This document shows, piece by piece, positions 16,739 to 24,616 of a DNA stretch of 64,000 nt. This DNA is from CADEDH01 sp050330635 (GTDB taxonomy: Bacteria; Actinomycetota; Acidimicrobiia; Acidimicrobiales; SZUA-35): positions 62,001-126,000 of the forward strand of contig JBHJNQ010000046.1 of assembly GCA_050330635.1 (NCBI GenBank), written 5' to 3'. Below the pieces are notes generated by a model. The model made no database searches, was not told the origin of the DNA, and saw nothing but the letters and a program-made list of their open reading frames with translations. Numbering within the stretch: position 1 is the first letter of the stretch; every line of letters begins with the position of its first letter. A program made the translations under genes and the position numbers.

Positions 16739-17839
16739 GTGGATCTCCCGGTGAACCCTCCCGTCAAACCCATGCTGGCCAAGGCCGTCGACGGCATCCC
16801 GGAGCGCGACGACCTCGCCTTCGAGCCCAAGTGGGACGGCTTCCGTTGCATCGTGTTCCGCCACGGCGACGAGGTCGTCCTGGGGTCGCGCAACGAGCGG
16901 CCCCTGACCCGCTATTTCCCGGAGATGATCGAACCGATCCGCCGGATGCTGCCCGACCGGTGCGTCATCGACGGCGAGCTGTTCGTCGCCACCGACGACC
17001 ACCTCGACTTCGACGGGCTCCAACAGCGGATCCACCCGGCGGAGAGCCGGGTCACGATGCTGGCCGAGAAGACACCGGCCGCCTTCGTGGGCTTCGACCT
17101 CCTGGCCCTCGGCGACGACGACCTCCGCCCCGCCCCCTTCGCCGAGCGGCGGGCCGCCCTGGAGGCCGTCATGGCCGACGTGGCGCCCCCCCTCCATCTG
17201 ACGCCCGCCACCACCGATCACGGGGTGGCGGCCGAGTGGTTCCGGGTGTTCGAGGGCGCCGGGCTCGACGGGTTGATCGCCAAGCCCCTCGGCGACCCCT
17301 ACGTGGAGAACAAGCGGACCCAGCTGAAGGTGAAGCACGTACGGTCCGCCGATGCCGTGGTCGCCGGGTTCCGGTGGCACAAGGACGGCCAGGGCGTCGG
17401 CTCCCTCCTCCTCGGGCTCCACGATGACGGCGGCACCCTCCACCACGTGGGGGTGGCGGCCAGCTTCACCGCCAAGCAGCGGACGGAACTGGTCGACGAT
17501 CTGGCCGATCTGACCGAGGGAGCGCTGGCGGACCATCCGTGGCGGAGCTGGGCCGAGGCCGACGCCGCGGCCGAGGGCCGGATGCCGGGCGCCCCCCACC
17601 GTTGGAACGCCCAGAAGGACCACTCGTGGGTGCCGTTGCGCATCGAGCGGGTGGTGGAGGTCAAGTACGGCAGCACCCTCAACGGACGGTTCCGGGAGGT
17701 GACGAAGGTGCTGCGATGGCGTCCCGACAAGGATCCCGGCGACTGCGACTTCGCCCAGCTCGACGAGCCGGAACCCGTGGGATTGGGCGCTGTCCTCGGC
17801 GATCCGCCGGGAGCTCGACCCCAATCCCACAGTTCCTAG
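16739..17839 (+). CDS. ligC: ATP-dependent DNA ligase, LigC-like
   Basis: This is a 366-residue ligase of the mycobacterial LigC/LigD-ligase-domain type. The adenylation lysine is K31 in E-P-K-W-D-G-F-R. Other nucleotidyltransferase motifs are I-D-G-E-L-F (about 80), L-D-G-L-I-A-K (about 178) and L-K-V-K (about 197), followed by an OB domain with V-V-E-V-K-Y-G near 305. It should seal nicks with ATP in repair. GTG start at 16739 with GAGGGG upstream. It lies 193 bp before a stand-alone LigD-type polymerase on the same strand; no Ku gene is present here. Confidence 0.9.
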   Translation: MDLPVNPPVKPMLAKAVDGIPERDDLAFEPKWDGFRCIVFRHGDEVVLGSRNERPLTRYFPEMIEPIRRMLPDRCVIDGELFVATDDHLDFDGLQQRIHPAESRVTMLAEKTPAAFVGFDLLALGDDDLRPAPFAERRAALEAVMADVAPPLHLTPATTDHGVAAEWFRVFEGAGLDGLIAKPLGDPYVENKRTQLKVKHVRSADAVVAGFRWHKDGQGVGSLLLGLHDDGGTLHHVGVAASFTAKQRTELVDDLADLTEGALADHPWRSWAEADAAAEGRMPGAPHRWNAQKDHSWVPLRIERVVEVKYGSTLNGRFREVTKVLRWRPDKDPGDCDFAQLDEPEPVGLGAVLGDPPGARPQSHSS

Positions 17840-17950
17840 CTGAATCCGCCGGATGAACCGACTGGAGCGTGCCGCTCGGCATGATCCCGTACCTGGAGGC
17901 GACCGCTGTATCGCATCCACGTACTGTTGAGATCTGTCGCGCCCTGGGTG

Positions 17951-18009
17951 AAAAAAGTTCCCGCCCCGGTGCCGATTTCCGGGCCCTTGGGCAGATCTGC
18001 CCGGGGCGG
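17951..18009 (-). terminator. Hairpin plus T6, terminator-like on the minus strand
   Basis: Perfect 9-bp all-G/C arms lie at 17961-17969 and 18001-18009. Read on the minus strand, the stem is followed after 4 nt by six T residues (17956-17951). Inside the loop, and sharing 2 nt with one arm, is a perfect 14-bp palindrome (17989-18002, GGGCAG|ATCTGCCC). As a terminator it would stop transcription antisense to the LigD-type polymerase. Alternatively the palindrome is an operator or 5'-UTR structure for that gene, whose GTG is 31 bp away. The loop of about 31 nt is long for an intrinsic terminator. Confidence 0.45.
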
Positions 18010-18032
18010 TCGGGCCCGGGTAGCGTGACGGG

Positions 18033-19043
18033 GTGGCAGCCAACGAGGCGACGGTCGAGCTGGCCGGGCGCCAGCTGACGATATCCAGTCCCAACAAGGT
18101 GTTCTTCTCCAGGCGGGGAGAGACCAAGCTCGACCTGATCGACTTCTACCTCGCCCTCGAGGAGCCGTTGATGCGGATGATGGCCAACCGGCCGACGCTG
18201 ATGCAACGCTTCCCCGACGGCGCATCCGGCAAGTCGTTCTACCAGAAACGGGTACCCAAGGGGGCGCCCGAGTGGCTGCGAACGACGGTGATGAGCACCC
18301 CCAACGGCACGACGTCGAACGCCCTGGTGGCCGACGACATCGCCCATCTGGCGTGGGCCGTCAACCTGGGGTGCCTCGGCTTCCACCCGTGGCCCATCCG
18401 GGCCGATGACCCGGGGGCGACCGACGAGCTCCGGATCGACCTCGACCCCTCCCCCGGCGTCGACTTCGACGACATCCGGGCCGCGGCCCGCAACGTGCGG
18501 GAGCTGCTCGACGAGCTGGCCCTGCGCTCGTTCGCCAAGACGACGGGGAGCCGGGGGCTGCACGTGTTCGTCCGCCTCGAACCCCGGTGGGACTCCTACG
18601 ACGTGCGCCTGGCGGCCGTGGCCCTGGCCCGGGAGCTGGAGCGGCGCCACCCCGACCGGCTGACGGCGGCGTGGTGGAAGGAGGAGCGGGGGGAACGGGT
18701 GTTCATCGACTTCAACCAGAACGCCCCCCACAAGACCGTGTTCGGCACGTGGAGCGTCCGATCCCGGGTGGGAGCCCAGGTCAGCACCCCGATCGCCTGG
18801 GACGAGCTCGACGACGTCGAGCCCGACCACCTCACGATGCCCGAGGTGGTGGCCCGGGTCGAGCGCGATGGCGACCCTTGGGCCGACATGTTCGCCTCAC
18901 CACCCTGCTCGCTCGAGCCGCTGTTGGCCATGCACCAGCGCGACCGGGAGGCCGGCCTGGGCGACGCCCCGTGGCCGCCGGTCTACCCCAAGATGCCCCA
19001 CGAGCCGTCGCGGGTGGCGCCCAGCCGGGCCAGGAAGGGCTGA
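18033..19043 (+). CDS. Stand-alone LigD-type polymerase/primase
   Basis: This 336-residue protein equals the polymerase domain of LigD (archaeo-eukaryotic primase fold) without ligase or phosphoesterase domains, like mycobacterial PolD1/PolD2 (PrimC). Metal ligands D136 and D138 lie in L-R-I-D-L-D-P-S-P-G. Other blocks are F-Y-Q-K-R-V-P-K-G (phosphate contact), S-R-G-L-H-V-F-V and V-F-I-D-F-N-Q-N-A with the third aspartate. It can be expected to add ribo- or deoxynucleotides in gap filling or end joining. GTG start; transcribed with or after the ligase gene. An antisense SOS promoter lies 190 bp past its stop. Confidence 0.9.
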   Translation: MAANEATVELAGRQLTISSPNKVFFSRRGETKLDLIDFYLALEEPLMRMMANRPTLMQRFPDGASGKSFYQKRVPKGAPEWLRTTVMSTPNGTTSNALVADDIAHLAWAVNLGCLGFHPWPIRADDPGATDELRIDLDPSPGVDFDDIRAAARNVRELLDELALRSFAKTTGSRGLHVFVRLEPRWDSYDVRLAAVALARELERRHPDRLTAAWWKEERGERVFIDFNQNAPHKTVFGTWSVRSRVGAQVSTPIAWDELDDVEPDHLTMPEVVARVERDGDPWADMFASPPCSLEPLLAMHQRDREAGLGDAPWPPVYPKMPHEPSRVAPSRARKG

Positions 19044-19227
19044 CCGCTCGGGCGTGCCCGGGGCGCGTCTCCCGCGTGTCGTCGACGAGCGGGGCCGGAT
19101 CGGCTCGTGCGACCGTGGCGCCCCGCCGGAGATCCCTGGCGGAGTGGCGTCGCCTTTGCCGGGGGACCGCCCGCGGCGGTGGCCGGCGGCGACGCCGTGG
19201 GATCACACCAGCGGGGCACCAACCGAC

Positions 19228-19256
19228 AGCGTAGTCGAACATGTGTTCGGTCTCAA
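19228..19256 (-). promoter_or_regulatory. LexA-box (SOS) promoter, minus strand
   Basis: On the minus strand a -35 TTGAGA (19256-19251) and a -10 TACGCT (19233-19228) are separated by exactly 17 nt. That spacer contains CGAACACATGTTCG (plus strand CGAACATGTGTTCG, 19236-19249). It matches the Gram-positive LexA consensus CGAAC-N4-GTTCG in both half-sites. LexA bound here would block the promoter. Transcription would start near 19220 and run left into the end of the polymerase gene. No well-supported gene lies downstream; a weak 79-codon frame (19222-18983) could be read from a leaderless GTG or TTG. Confidence 0.75.
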
Positions 19257-19305
19257 GGCCGGCCGCCACGGCCTTCACGAAGCACCGGCGACCGTCGGCC
19301 AGCCG

Positions 19306-19800
19306 TCAGGGGGCGATCAGGCGCTTCTCCATCATCCCCACCCGGTGCGTGGGGTCGCCCTCCGGTTCGAACTGGGCCACCATCTCGAAGCCGAACAGGT
19401 CGTGGAACCGCAGCGACCGCGGATTCGGCGGCTCCGTGTTGACCTCGGCGCACAGCACCGGCTCGCCCTCGTCCCGGGCCCAGGCCTCGAACTCCCGGTA
19501 GAGCGCCGGCCCCCACCCCGCCCCTCGGGCACCCTCGTCGATCGCCACCCGGTCGACGTAGGCGAACGACGCGTGCAGTTCCGAGAACCAGGCGAAGTTG
19601 GGGCTGCTGTAGGGGCAGACCTCCGTCATCCCCACCAGGAACGCCACCACCCGGTCGTCGACCTCGACCACCCGGAGGTACGAGGCCCAGTCGAGGAACT
19701 GGTCGAGGGTGACCCGGTCCAACGGGCCCACCTCGGGCTGACAGGCGGCGTTGAGGGCGATGACGGCCTCGGCGTCGGCGGGTCGCATCGGTCGGATCAT
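19306..19800 (-). CDS. GNAT-family N-acetyltransferase
   Basis: This is a 164-residue single-domain acetyltransferase. It starts M-I-R-P-M-R-P-A-D-A-E and contains F-A-Y-V-D-R-V-A-I-D-E-G-A-R-G-A-G-W-G-P-A-L-Y (strand 4 and acetyl-CoA loop, about 80-100). It ends with N-P-R-S-L-R-F-H-D-L-F-G-F-E (motif B). The ATG overlaps the exonuclease stop in an ATGA arrangement, so translation is coupled. The longer frame upstream is antisense-like sequence inside the exonuclease gene and is rejected. The substrate is unknown. Confidence 0.85.
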   Translation of the reverse strand: MIRPMRPADAEAVIALNAACQPEVGPLDRVTLDQFLDWASYLRVVEVDDRVVAFLVGMTEVCPYSSPNFAWFSELHASFAYVDRVAIDEGARGAGWGPALYREFEAWARDEGEPVLCAEVNTEPPNPRSLRFHDLFGFEMVAQFEPEGDPTHRVGMMEKRLIAP

Positions 19801-20675
19801 GGGCGGGCCTCCGCCAGCTTCTCGGTACGGCGGATCAGATCGTCGGCGTCGAGCAGGGCGGCCGCCGCCGCCAGACCCGGTCCGGGAGCCGACCACCGGA
19901 GCTCGTCGACACTCACGATGGTCGGTGCGTCGATCTCGAGGGTCGCCAGCCGCCGGTACAGCAACGCCTCCTCGAGATGGTCGGTGAGCGTCCTGGCCAG
20001 CTTGGCCCCGCCCCGCACCGTGATGTCCCACTGGCCGGCGGCCGGGGGGATGTGCTCGATGTGCCCGTAGCGGAACAGCACCGCCGCCGCCGTCTTCGCC
20101 CCCCAGCCGGGAAGTCCGGGGAACCCGTCGGCCGAGTCGCCGACCAGGCCCAGGTAGTCGGGGATCGACTCGGGCCGCACCCCATACTTCTCGATCACCT
20201 CGGCCACCCCGAGCATCTTGTTGTTGCGCCGGTCGAACTGGACGACCCGTCGGTCCTGGACGCACTGGGCCAGATCCTTGTCGGGGGTGCACAGCAGGAC
20301 CCGGTCGACCCGATCGTCGGCCGCCGCCACGGCCGCAATCGAGGCCATCGCGTCGTCGGCCTCGTGCTCGACCATGGGGAACGTGGCCACCCCGATCGCC
20401 ATCAGCCCCTCTTCGAGCGGGCCGAACTGGTCGGTGATCGCCGGGTCGAGCCCCGAACCGTCCTTGTAGCCCTCGAACAGGTCGTTGCGGAACGACTCGA
20501 TCACATGATCGGTGGCCACCCCGATGTGGGTCGCCCCCTCCTCCAGCATCGAGAGCATGCCCCGGACCACCGCCCGGGCCCCGCCCACCTCGAGACCGTC
20601 GGCGTTGATGTGGGACGGTCGGGCGAAGAACTGGCGGAAGAGCTCATAGGTGCCGTCGACGACGTGAACATCCAC
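19797..20675 (-). CDS. Stand-alone 5'-3' exonuclease (Pol I N-domain/FEN family)
   Basis: This is a 292-residue flap-endonuclease-like nuclease. Metal-binding acidic residues are in M-D-V-H-V-V-D-G (residues 1-8), V-E-H-E-A-D-D-A-M-A-S (about 103-113) and C-T-P-D-K-D-L-A-Q (about 128-136). A helix-hairpin-helix follows (Y-L-G-L-V-G-D-S-A-D-G-F-P-G-L-P-G-W-G-A-K-T-A, about 180-202). It should remove RNA primers or flaps, as the N-domain of DNA polymerase I does. It belongs with the ligase and polymerase to the left as a repair cluster. The GNAT gene follows with a 4-bp overlap. Confidence 0.9.
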   Translation of the reverse strand: MDVHVVDGTYELFRQFFARPSHINADGLEVGGARAVVRGMLSMLEEGATHIGVATDHVIESFRNDLFEGYKDGSGLDPAITDQFGPLEEGLMAIGVATFPMVEHEADDAMASIAAVAAADDRVDRVLLCTPDKDLAQCVQDRRVVQFDRRNNKMLGVAEVIEKYGVRPESIPDYLGLVGDSADGFPGLPGWGAKTAAAVLFRYGHIEHIPPAAGQWDITVRGGAKLARTLTDHLEEALLYRRLATLEIDAPTIVSVDELRWSAPGPGLAAAAALLDADDLIRRTEKLAEARP

Positions 20676-20772
20676 CCGCCCATCTTGCCAGGCGCCGTCG
20701 CCCGCCGCGCACCGACCCGCCAGCCTCCACCTTCGCTCGGCACCGGTGATGTTCCACCGCCGGCGGGGCGCC

Positions 20773-22152
20773 TCAGAGGGTGAAGGCCATGTCGTCGACG
20801 AGGGCCCCGGGCAGTCGGTAGCTGGCCGAGGAGCGTCGCTCGTAGGTACTGGGGTCGAGGATCGTCTCGGCCCGGTCGGTCAGCGCCACCAGGTTCGATC
20901 CGAGGAGGTGGTAGGCGGTGTCGTCGAAGCGGAGCACGTTGGCGGGGGCCACGATCTCCCCCTTGTCGACCCAGAACGTGGCGAACCGGGTCATGCCGGT
21001 CGTGCGGCAGGCCGCCCGGTCGGAGAAGTTCAGGTACCACAGGTTGCCCACGTAGAGGCCGGTGCCGAGCTCGTCCAGCACGTCGTCGGGGGCCAGCGAG
21101 CCAGGGGCCATGGCCACCGACTCGGGGGCCTCCCACCGGCTCGCCCCGTTGGTCTCCGTCCCGTACTCGACGGCCGAGCGGGGCGACACGAGATGGTGGC
21201 GGTAGGCGCCCCCGTCGATGAGGACGACCTCGTCGGGCCGGAGGAAGCCCTGTTCCTGGAAGTTGGGCGCCACCCCGTTCGCCGTGTCCTCGCTGATCGT
21301 GACCGACGGAGCGAGGGTCGCCCCCTCGGTCACCATCCGCAGCAGGGGGGTCTGCTTGGTGCGGTGGGCCTTCAACCCGAAACCGCCCCAACTCATCATG
21401 TCGATCAGCTCGGACAGTGCGGCGGGGGCGAGGTAGGTGCGGTAGTGGCCCGGGCGGAGATCGACCGGGGGACGGGCCAGGGCCTCGAGCTGGCGGCCCG
21501 ACCACTCGACCTTGGCTGCGAACTCGGCCTCCTCCCACCGCCGCCCGGCGTAGAGGTTCTTCACCGCCTTGTCGGCCCGGAGGTAGAAGCTCCAATCGAA
21601 GTTGAAGGTGGCCGACTGATGCCAGTTGCGCTGGCCGAGCGAGTTGGCGAACCCGCTGAACGTGTCACCGGCGGCGTAGATGCCGACGAGGTCCTTGCCG
21701 ATGGCGGCGGCTCGGATGTCGCCGATGGCCTGGGAGGGATCGGGCATGTCGCCGTCGTTGACCTGCTCGGTCGACGCCGCGTCGGTGGCGTACGCCAGGT
21801 AGGGGTCGGGCGGGACGAGCCGGCGACGATCCCGGAGCTCACCCAGCACGGTGCCGAGGCGGGCCCGGTCGACCTCCGGGTCCTCGGCCAGCTGGATCGA
21901 TGCCCCGGCGTGGGTGTCACCCTCGATGAGATCGACGCTCAGCGCGCGCTGCCTGACCGACCCGGCCTGGCGGACGGCGTCGCCATTGAACCGCACGAAG
22001 TCGGAGTTCTCCCCCTCGAGCGATGCCGTGAGGATCTCGTCGCCCCGGAGCTGGCCGGTGGCCCACCGCACCAGTTCGTCGAAGTAGTCCTGGGACGACG
22101 CCACCATCGCCGGGGCGACGGCGGGGGCGACGGCGGTCGGGTCGGCGGTCAT
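20773..22152 (-). CDS. pmbA: TldE/PmbA-family metalloprotease partner
   Basis: This is a 459-residue protein homologous to TldE (PmbA), the non-zinc-binding partner of TldD. It has the paired fold but no H-E-x-x-x-H; recognisable blocks are G-D-T-F-S-G-F-A-N-S-L-G-Q-R (about 150), A-P-N-F-Q-E-Q-G-F (about 300) and a C-terminal G-N-L-W-Y-L-N-F-S-D-R. Together TldD/TldE form a tubular heterodimeric protease that degrades small unfolded peptides and matures some RiPPs. Start chosen at ATG 22152, which overlaps the tldD stop by 4 bp (ATGA). Confidence 0.9.
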   Translation of the reverse strand: MTADPTAVAPAVAPAMVASSQDYFDELVRWATGQLRGDEILTASLEGENSDFVRFNGDAVRQAGSVRQRALSVDLIEGDTHAGASIQLAEDPEVDRARLGTVLGELRDRRRLVPPDPYLAYATDAASTEQVNDGDMPDPSQAIGDIRAAAIGKDLVGIYAAGDTFSGFANSLGQRNWHQSATFNFDWSFYLRADKAVKNLYAGRRWEEAEFAAKVEWSGRQLEALARPPVDLRPGHYRTYLAPAALSELIDMMSWGGFGLKAHRTKQTPLLRMVTEGATLAPSVTISEDTANGVAPNFQEQGFLRPDEVVLIDGGAYRHHLVSPRSAVEYGTETNGASRWEAPESVAMAPGSLAPDDVLDELGTGLYVGNLWYLNFSDRAACRTTGMTRFATFWVDKGEIVAPANVLRFDDTAYHLLGSNLVALTDRAETILDPSTYERRSSASYRLPGALVDDMAFTL

Positions 22153-23603
22153 GCCTCGCCCCCGAACACCTCGACCTGGGCGAACCGGCACGCCGGCGAG
22201 GCATGGCCGGTGCCGACCTGCTGATTCGGTTCGCCCTTGCCACAGTTGGGGGTGCCCATCACGGTGAAGCTGTCGGCGTCGGCCACACCGGTCAGGTTGC
22301 GCCAGAACGTGGCCGAGATGCCCCGGTAGCCGGGGTTGCGGACCACCGGTCCGAGTTCGCCGTCGACGATCAGCTGGCCGTACTCGCAGCCGAACTGGAA
22401 CTTGTTGCGGCTGTCGTCGATCGACCAGGAGTTGTTGGTCTGGAGGTAGACACCGTGTTCGACACCGGCGATCAGCTCGGCCAACGATGACTCCCCCGGC
22501 TCGACGTTGAGGTTGGCCATCCGGTCGATCGGGGGCCGGTTCCAGCTGCAGGCCCGGGAGTTGGCCACGCCGGGGATCCCGGCCCGGGCCTGCGACAGCG
22601 CCCCGCCCAGGGGACGCTCGAGGATCCCGTTGCGGATCAGGTGGGTCCGTTCGGCCCGGGTGCCGTCGTCGTCGAAGCCGTAGCTGGCGAGCTGGCCCGC
22701 CACGGTCGGGTCGAAGGTGACGTTGAGGAGGTCGGAACCGTAGCGGTAGCTCCCGAACATGTCGGGGGTGACGAAGCTCGTGCCGGCGTAGTTCCGTTCG
22801 TCGCCCAGTATCCGGTCGAGCTCGAGGGGGTGACCGATCGACTCGTGGATCTGGAGCACCATCTGGTCGGGGGCCAGCACCACGTCCATGATCCCATCGG
22901 GGCAGTTGGCGGCGACCAGCAGTTCCAGGGCCTCCCGGGCGATCCGTTCGGCCGTGCCGTCGAAACCGTGCCGGTCGAGCACCTCCCGGCCGCCCTGACC
23001 GACGAAGGCACCCCGACCGTATGACCGCATCTGGGTGTTCGAACCCTCGTTGGCGGTGGCCAGCAGGGTGGGGTAGGTGTTGCGGAACCGCTGTTCGATG
23101 CGACCACCACCGGAGGTCAGCAGCAGCGTGTCGGTGTCGAGACGACCGAGGCCGGCGAGGCGGTCGACGATCCGTTCATCGATGGCCATGGCGGCGTCGG
23201 CGGCCATGAGCAGGGCGACCCGGTCGGCCAGCGTGGTGGTGTCCCACGGATCGGCGACCGGGGAGACGTAGCTGCCGACCGTGTGCTCGAGGGGCGGATG
23301 ATCGAGCACGCTGTGGCCGGCGGTGGCGGCCGCCCAGTGCCGGGCCCGCTCCACCGCCGCCGCCACGCCGGGACCGGACAGGTCGGAGGTGGCGGCGTAG
23401 CCGTGGCCGCCGCCGGCCCACACGGTGATCATGACCCCCGAGTCGTGGGTGGTGGTGACAGGTTCGAGGACGCCATGGCGGACGGCGAGATGCTCGCCCC
23501 GTTCCTCGCTGTAGCGGATCGAGGCGTACTCGACGTCGGAGGGAAGAGCCGACCGGAATCGCTCCTCCAGTCGGTCCAGGGTGCCACTGTCAGCGATCGA
23601 CAT
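22149..23603 (-). CDS. tldD: TldD-family zinc metalloprotease
   Basis: This is a 484-residue protein with the zinc motif H-E-S-I-G-H-P-L-E (about residue 247) and the downstream segment R-N-Y-A-G-T-S-F-V typical of TldD. It ends with the metal-binding block M-G-T-P-N-C-G-K-G-E-P-N-Q-Q near 460. It is the active subunit of the TldD/TldE protease. No precursor peptide or RiPP gene is visible nearby, so general peptide turnover is the simplest role. It precedes and overlaps pmbA by 4 bp. Confidence 0.94.
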   Translation of the reverse strand: MSIADSGTLDRLEERFRSALPSDVEYASIRYSEERGEHLAVRHGVLEPVTTTHDSGVMITVWAGGGHGYAATSDLSGPGVAAAVERARHWAAATAGHSVLDHPPLEHTVGSYVSPVADPWDTTTLADRVALLMAADAAMAIDERIVDRLAGLGRLDTDTLLLTSGGGRIEQRFRNTYPTLLATANEGSNTQMRSYGRGAFVGQGGREVLDRHGFDGTAERIAREALELLVAANCPDGIMDVVLAPDQMVLQIHESIGHPLELDRILGDERNYAGTSFVTPDMFGSYRYGSDLLNVTFDPTVAGQLASYGFDDDGTRAERTHLIRNGILERPLGGALSQARAGIPGVANSRACSWNRPPIDRMANLNVEPGESSLAELIAGVEHGVYLQTNNSWSIDDSRNKFQFGCEYGQLIVDGELGPVVRNPGYRGISATFWRNLTGVADADSFTVMGTPNCGKGEPNQQVGTGHASPACRFAQVEVFGGEA

Positions 23604-23665
23604 GAACCAAGCCTAATAGGACAAGCGGCACTGCATCTCCCGGCTCGCCGGCTGACCGGCCGGGG

Positions 23666-24013
23666 TCAGGTTACGGCGACGACCCAGGCGCCCAGCATCA
23701 TGGTGGTGGCCAGCTGCCCGGCCAGCAGGAGGCGGAGGTTGGTGACCGCCTCGGTTCGCACCTTGGCGAACTCCCCTGCCACGTCGCCCTTGAACCCCAT
23801 CATGTCGCCCCGCAGCTCGGCCATGTCGCCCCGCAGCTCGGCCATCTCGCCCCGCAGCTCGGCCGAGAGGATCCGCAGATCCCCCGACGTGGCGAGTTGG
23901 TCGTAGTCCAGTGGTGGCATGGCTTCCATGGCGATGGCGGCCAGCCGCTGGTCGCCGAGAGCCTGTTCGAAGGCCCGCCGAAGGTCGAGCCGGTCGTTCT
24001 CACTGACAGTCAT
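23666..24013 (-). CDS. Small coiled-coil, C-tail-anchored protein
   Basis: This is a 115-residue protein. The N-terminal helix (1-50) contains F-E-Q-A-L-G-D-Q-R-L-A. Three near-identical heptads of the type A-E-L-R-G-D-M follow (about 50-71), then an amphipathic stretch and one membrane helix at the C-terminus (L-L-A-G-Q-L-A-T-T-M-M-L-G-A-W, about 92-113). It resembles bacterial relatives of DUF1640/CCDC90, which are coiled coils with a C-terminal anchor, though I cannot assign it firmly. A trimeric or tetrameric membrane stalk is likely. It stands alone. Confidence 0.65.
   Translation of the reverse strand: MTVSENDRLDLRRAFEQALGDQRLAAIAMEAMPPLDYDQLATSGDLRILSAELRGEMAELRGDMAELRGDMMGFKGDVAGEFAKVRTEAVTNLRLLLAGQLATTMMLGAWVVAVT
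23805..23867 (+). repeat. Three tandem 21-bp units inside the coiled-coil gene
   Basis: The unit TCGCCCCGCAGCTCGGCCAT(G) occurs at 23805-23825 and 23826-23846 (last base changed), and partly again at 23847-23867. Each 21-bp unit encodes one seven-residue heptad of the coiled coil on the minus strand, so slippage would lengthen or shorten the coil without shifting the frame. Confidence 0.85.
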
Positions 24014-24199
24014 TGTGCTCTCGTTCCCGTGACGCTGACAAGCAGCGATCGAGCGATACGGGAGTGCCGACTCCGACGGAGGAGATCGTAGCGATGGCCG
24101 GTGACATCGAAGGGCGGTGACATCGAACCGGCAGGACGGCTCGCCGCCGAGCGAGAGAAATCGCTAAAGGTGTCGGACGGCATGGGCCGATGGGACTAC

Positions 24200-24616
24200 A
24201 TGACCGAACCCGCCGTGATCGATCTGACCTCCCGCCTCGACGCCGCCCGCTACCAGGTGTGGCTCGAGCGGGCCGCCCGCCGGACCAGCCATCCCGGGGT
24301 CCGCCGTCTCATCGCCGACGTGTCGGCCGAGCTGCGGGCCCTCGGCCCCGTCGACCGCGAGCTGGAGTCGGTGGTGCTGGGAGCGCTGGCTTCCGTGGCC
24401 GCCGCCCTCGACGTCGAGCGGCTCCGGGCCCGGCGGGCCCATCCCGCCGCTGGCCTCCGCCTGATCGACGCCGGGCCTGTGGCCGGCCGCCGCCGCCGCG
24501 ACCGATGGGGCGGGGCAGTAACCTCGGCCCCATGGCTCGCAAACTGGCAACCGAGGACCTCGTCGAGCTGGACGAGCTCCTCGACTTCGTGCGCCTCCGC
24601 CACCACTGGGTCCTGA
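24200..24616 (+). CDS. Hypothetical helical protein overlapping the next gene
   Basis: I do not recognise a family. The 138-residue frame begins M-T-E-P-A-V-I-D-L-T-S-R-L and has strong third-position GC up to about codon 105. The visible part is alpha-helical (V-R-R-L-I-A-D-V-S-A-E-L-R-A-L, then V-V-L-G-A-L-A-S-V-A-A-A-L). The last 28 codons overlap the start of the PPOX gene in another frame and look unconstrained, so the functional product may effectively end near codon 108. An upstream ATG at 24182 is an alternative start. Confidence 0.45.
   Translation: MTEPAVIDLTSRLDAARYQVWLERAARRTSHPGVRRLIADVSAELRALGPVDRELESVVLGALASVAAALDVERLRARRAHPAAGLRLIDAGPVAGRRRRDRWGGAVTSAPWLANWQPRTSSSWTSSSTSCASATTGS

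Noticed and set aside
17864..17950. Possible plus-strand promoter before the LigD-type polymerase (TTGAGA near 17930)
   Set aside because: No -10 at acceptable spacing; the gene may simply be read through from the ligase.
15581..18127. 848-codon open frame on the minus strand
   Set aside because: Antisense to the MFS exporter and the DNA ligase; composition (runs of G, D, R, H) is what reading opposite strong GC3 genes gives. No domain seen.
18983..19222. 79-codon minus-strand frame directly after the SOS promoter
   Set aside because: Attractive by position (possible leaderless GTG), but third-position GC is well below that of real genes here and the sequence is Pro/Arg/Gly-rich; kept only as a possibility in the SOS finding.
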